7,659 nt of DNA from Clostridiales bacterium (GTDB taxonomy: Bacteria; Bacillota; Clostridia; Peptostreptococcales; BM714). A program made the position numbers and the translations under genes. The stretch lies in contig PKTO01000046.1 in the NCBI GenBank assembly GCA_002869095.1, positions 1 to 7,659 of the forward strand. The letters run 5' to 3'. Below, in pieces: positions 6,866-7,659 of the stretch. The notes under the pieces are model-generated. The model was not told the DNA's origin, did no database searches, and saw only the letters and a program-made list of their open reading frames with translations. The stretch's first letter is position 1; each line of letters begins with the position of its first letter.

Positions 6866-6904
6866 TAGGATATTAGAACTCATAAAATACCATAGGGGGA
6901 CATC

Positions 6905-7201
6905 ATGGAAAATAAAATAAAAAAGATGTATTGCTTTGATTGCGCAATATTGGTAGGACTTGCGGCTCTCTTGGTTTTTATAGTGACCTATGTTCTCTTA
7001 AGCCTGGATAAGGTGCCTGGCAGCGGAGTTGTGCGTATGGCCATAATGGCATCGGGAATGCTTGCTCTTGCATTCGCACTTACAGGAATGACCACGGTAA
7101 TGTTCCACCTGAGGCAAAACAGCAAAGAGCTATATTCATCAGAAATGGGTGTTGAATGGATTCATACCAACATGGAAAAACTGGAGAGTGAAGCACTATG
7201 A
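6905..7201 (+). CDS. Small two-helix membrane protein (unknown function)
   Basis: This 98-residue protein is not recognised. It has a short basic N-terminus (KIKKM), a hydrophobic helix at about 12-33, a short loop with DKVPGSGVVR, a second helix at about 45-67, and an acidic, polar C-terminal tail of about 30 residues. Both ends are predicted to lie in the cytoplasm, since the N-terminus is basic and there are two helices. A GGGGGA ribosome site (6895-6900) lies four bases before the ATG. Its last bases overlap the next start codon (ATGA at 7198-7201), so it is probably coupled to that gene. The following two genes and the gene at 7607 suggest a multi-part membrane unit, perhaps accessory subunits of a transporter. 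Confidence 0.75.
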   Translation: MENKIKKMYCFDCAILVGLAALLVFIVTYVLLSLDKVPGSGVVRMAIMASGMLALAFALTGMTTVMFHLRQNSKELYSSEMGVEWIHTNMEKLESEAL

Positions 7202-7443
7202 TCAAGAAAAGAAAATGGATGCATGAGGCATTCGATATACTATTTGTCATGATTCTTTGTTTTGCGACCCTACTTAGCGCAATGCTAATCAAGGGAGATA
7301 GTCCACTGAAGATTGAATATGCGATTAAGCCGGCGACTTTCGTGCTTACATTCGGGGCGGTCATGGTCTACATTGGGTATGTGGCTCGAGAGTCGGAGAA
7401 AGGCCTGAAGGCGATGGTTGAGAAAGTTTACGGGCAAGAATGA
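7198..7443 (+). CDS. Second small two-helix membrane protein (unknown function)
   Basis: This 81-residue protein is not recognised. A very basic start (MIKKRK) is followed by a helix at about 12-31, a short polar loop (IKGDSPLKIE), a second helix at about 42-62 and a charged C-terminal tail. Its size and layout resemble the preceding protein, though I see no clear sequence similarity. The start overlaps the upstream stop by four bases (ATGA), with GGAGAG (7183-7188) about nine bases upstream inside that gene. This overlap is the best evidence that both are real and expressed together. Confidence 0.75.
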   Translation: MIKKRKWMHEAFDILFVMILCFATLLSAMLIKGDSPLKIEYAIKPATFVLTFGAVMVYIGYVARESEKGLKAMVEKVYGQE

Positions 7444-7465
7444 AAGAAGTGAAACCAAGGGGCTG

Positions 7466-7472
7466 AAAGGAG
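7466..7472 (+). promoter_or_regulatory. RBS supporting the TTG start at 7483
   Basis: AAAGGAG is a strong Shine-Dalgarno sequence 10 bases before TTG 7483. The frame is closed upstream by a TGA at 7450, and TTG is the first plausible start after the ribosome site. Confidence 0.6.
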
Positions 7473-7482
7473 TCGTTTAGAG

Positions 7483-7605
7483 TTGAACATTTGGAGCATA
7501 ATAAACATAGCGGCGTGGATAGCCTGCGCGGCCATATTCGGACTTCTTGCATACGACGTTGCGAGAGTTGAAATGGAAAACAAAGCCGAGCGGAGCGGGG
7601 AATGA
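7483..7605 (+). CDS. Tiny single-helix membrane protein, TTG start (possible transporter subunit)
   Basis: This 40-residue frame reads MNIWSIINIAAWIACAAIFG, then LLAYDVARVEMENKAERSGE. One hydrophobic helix (about 3-24) is followed by a charged cytoplasmic tail. No family is recognised with certainty. One-helix proteins of this size are known as small accessory subunits encoded just before sodium symporters (for example MetS-type subunits of NSS transporters, or SSS accessory proteins), but the sequence is not a clear match to either. It starts with TTG, preceded by AAAGGAG, and ends one base before the ATG of the next gene, spacing typical of a coupled pair. The ribosome site, the hydrophobic pattern and the tight junction together make it likely to be real. 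Confidence 0.62.
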   Translation: MNIWSIINIAAWIACAAIFGLLAYDVARVEMENKAERSGE

Positions 7606-7606
7606 T

Positions 7607-7659
7607 ATGAAAAAAGAAAACAACAGTGAAATTTCACAGTCAAATAAATTAGGCCCCAT
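7607..7659 (+). CDS. 5' end of an unidentified gene, truncated by the window edge
   Basis: An ATG at 7607 opens a frame that runs to the end of the window, giving MKKENNSEISQSNKLGP and part of one more codon. GGGG (7597-7600) precedes it by six bases. The polar, lysine-rich start resembles the cytoplasmic N-terminus of a membrane transporter, and the small membrane protein immediately before it fits that idea. Seventeen residues are too few to name a family. Confidence 0.55.
   Translation, partial: MKKENNSEISQSNKLGP

Noticed and set aside
6859..6888. Promoter-like TTGAAA (6859-6864) and TAAAAT (6883-6888), 18-base spacer, before the small membrane genes
   Set aside because: Each box matches the sigma-A consensus at five of six positions, but transcription would begin near 6895, inside the ribosome site of the gene at 6905, and the first box lies in the hairpin arm. 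It was not listed as a feature.
7483..7605. Assignment as MetS (small subunit of a methionine/alanine NSS transporter)
   Set aside because: Size and position fit, but no sequence match could be claimed and the partner gene is cut off after 17 residues.
7626..7637. Perfect 12-base palindrome GTGAAATTTCAC
   Set aside because: It lies inside the start of the gene at 7607, is AT-rich and isolated, and short palindromes of this kind occur by chance.

Overview
This window holds part of a catabolic gene cluster, all on the + strand, from what looks like an anaerobic, moderate-GC bacterium. A Clostridia-type Firmicute is the best guess and Synergistota is possible. The grounds are strong AGGAGG-type ribosome binding sites, frequent ATA (Ile) and AGA/AGG (Arg) codons, a TRAP transporter, and several oxygen-sensitive Fe-S type dehydratases. 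The sequence alone does not fix the taxon. No RNA gene, insertion sequence, CRISPR array or convincing minus-strand gene was seen.

Layout. Positions 1-1510 hold the end of the TRAP small permease (DctQ) and the complete large permease (DctM); the substrate-binding DctP would lie outside the window. Positions 1585-5227 hold a proline racemase-family protein, an Asp/Glu racemase-family protein, and the large and small subunits of an aconitase X (AcnX). Positions 5248-6849 encode a long single-chain Fe-S L-serine dehydratase-type enzyme. A hairpin spans its stop codon. Positions 6905-7605 then encode three very small membrane proteins in a row, the last starting at TTG, and at 7607 a further gene begins and runs off the window.

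How it may work together (inference). The TRAP system imports a small carboxylate or amino acid. Two unrelated cofactor-independent, two-cysteine racemases/epimerases adjust stereochemistry. Two different metal/Fe-S lyases (AcnX and the serine dehydratase-like enzyme) then remove water. Known bacterial AcnX proteins dehydrate cis-3-hydroxy-L-proline, so a 3-hydroxyproline or other beta-hydroxy amino acid is the leading substrate class. However, no pyrroline-2-carboxylate reductase is present here, and the AcnX and proline racemase-family proteins both differ from the family motifs as I remember them. The true substrate may therefore be undescribed. The small membrane proteins and the gene after them look like a second, separate transport unit.
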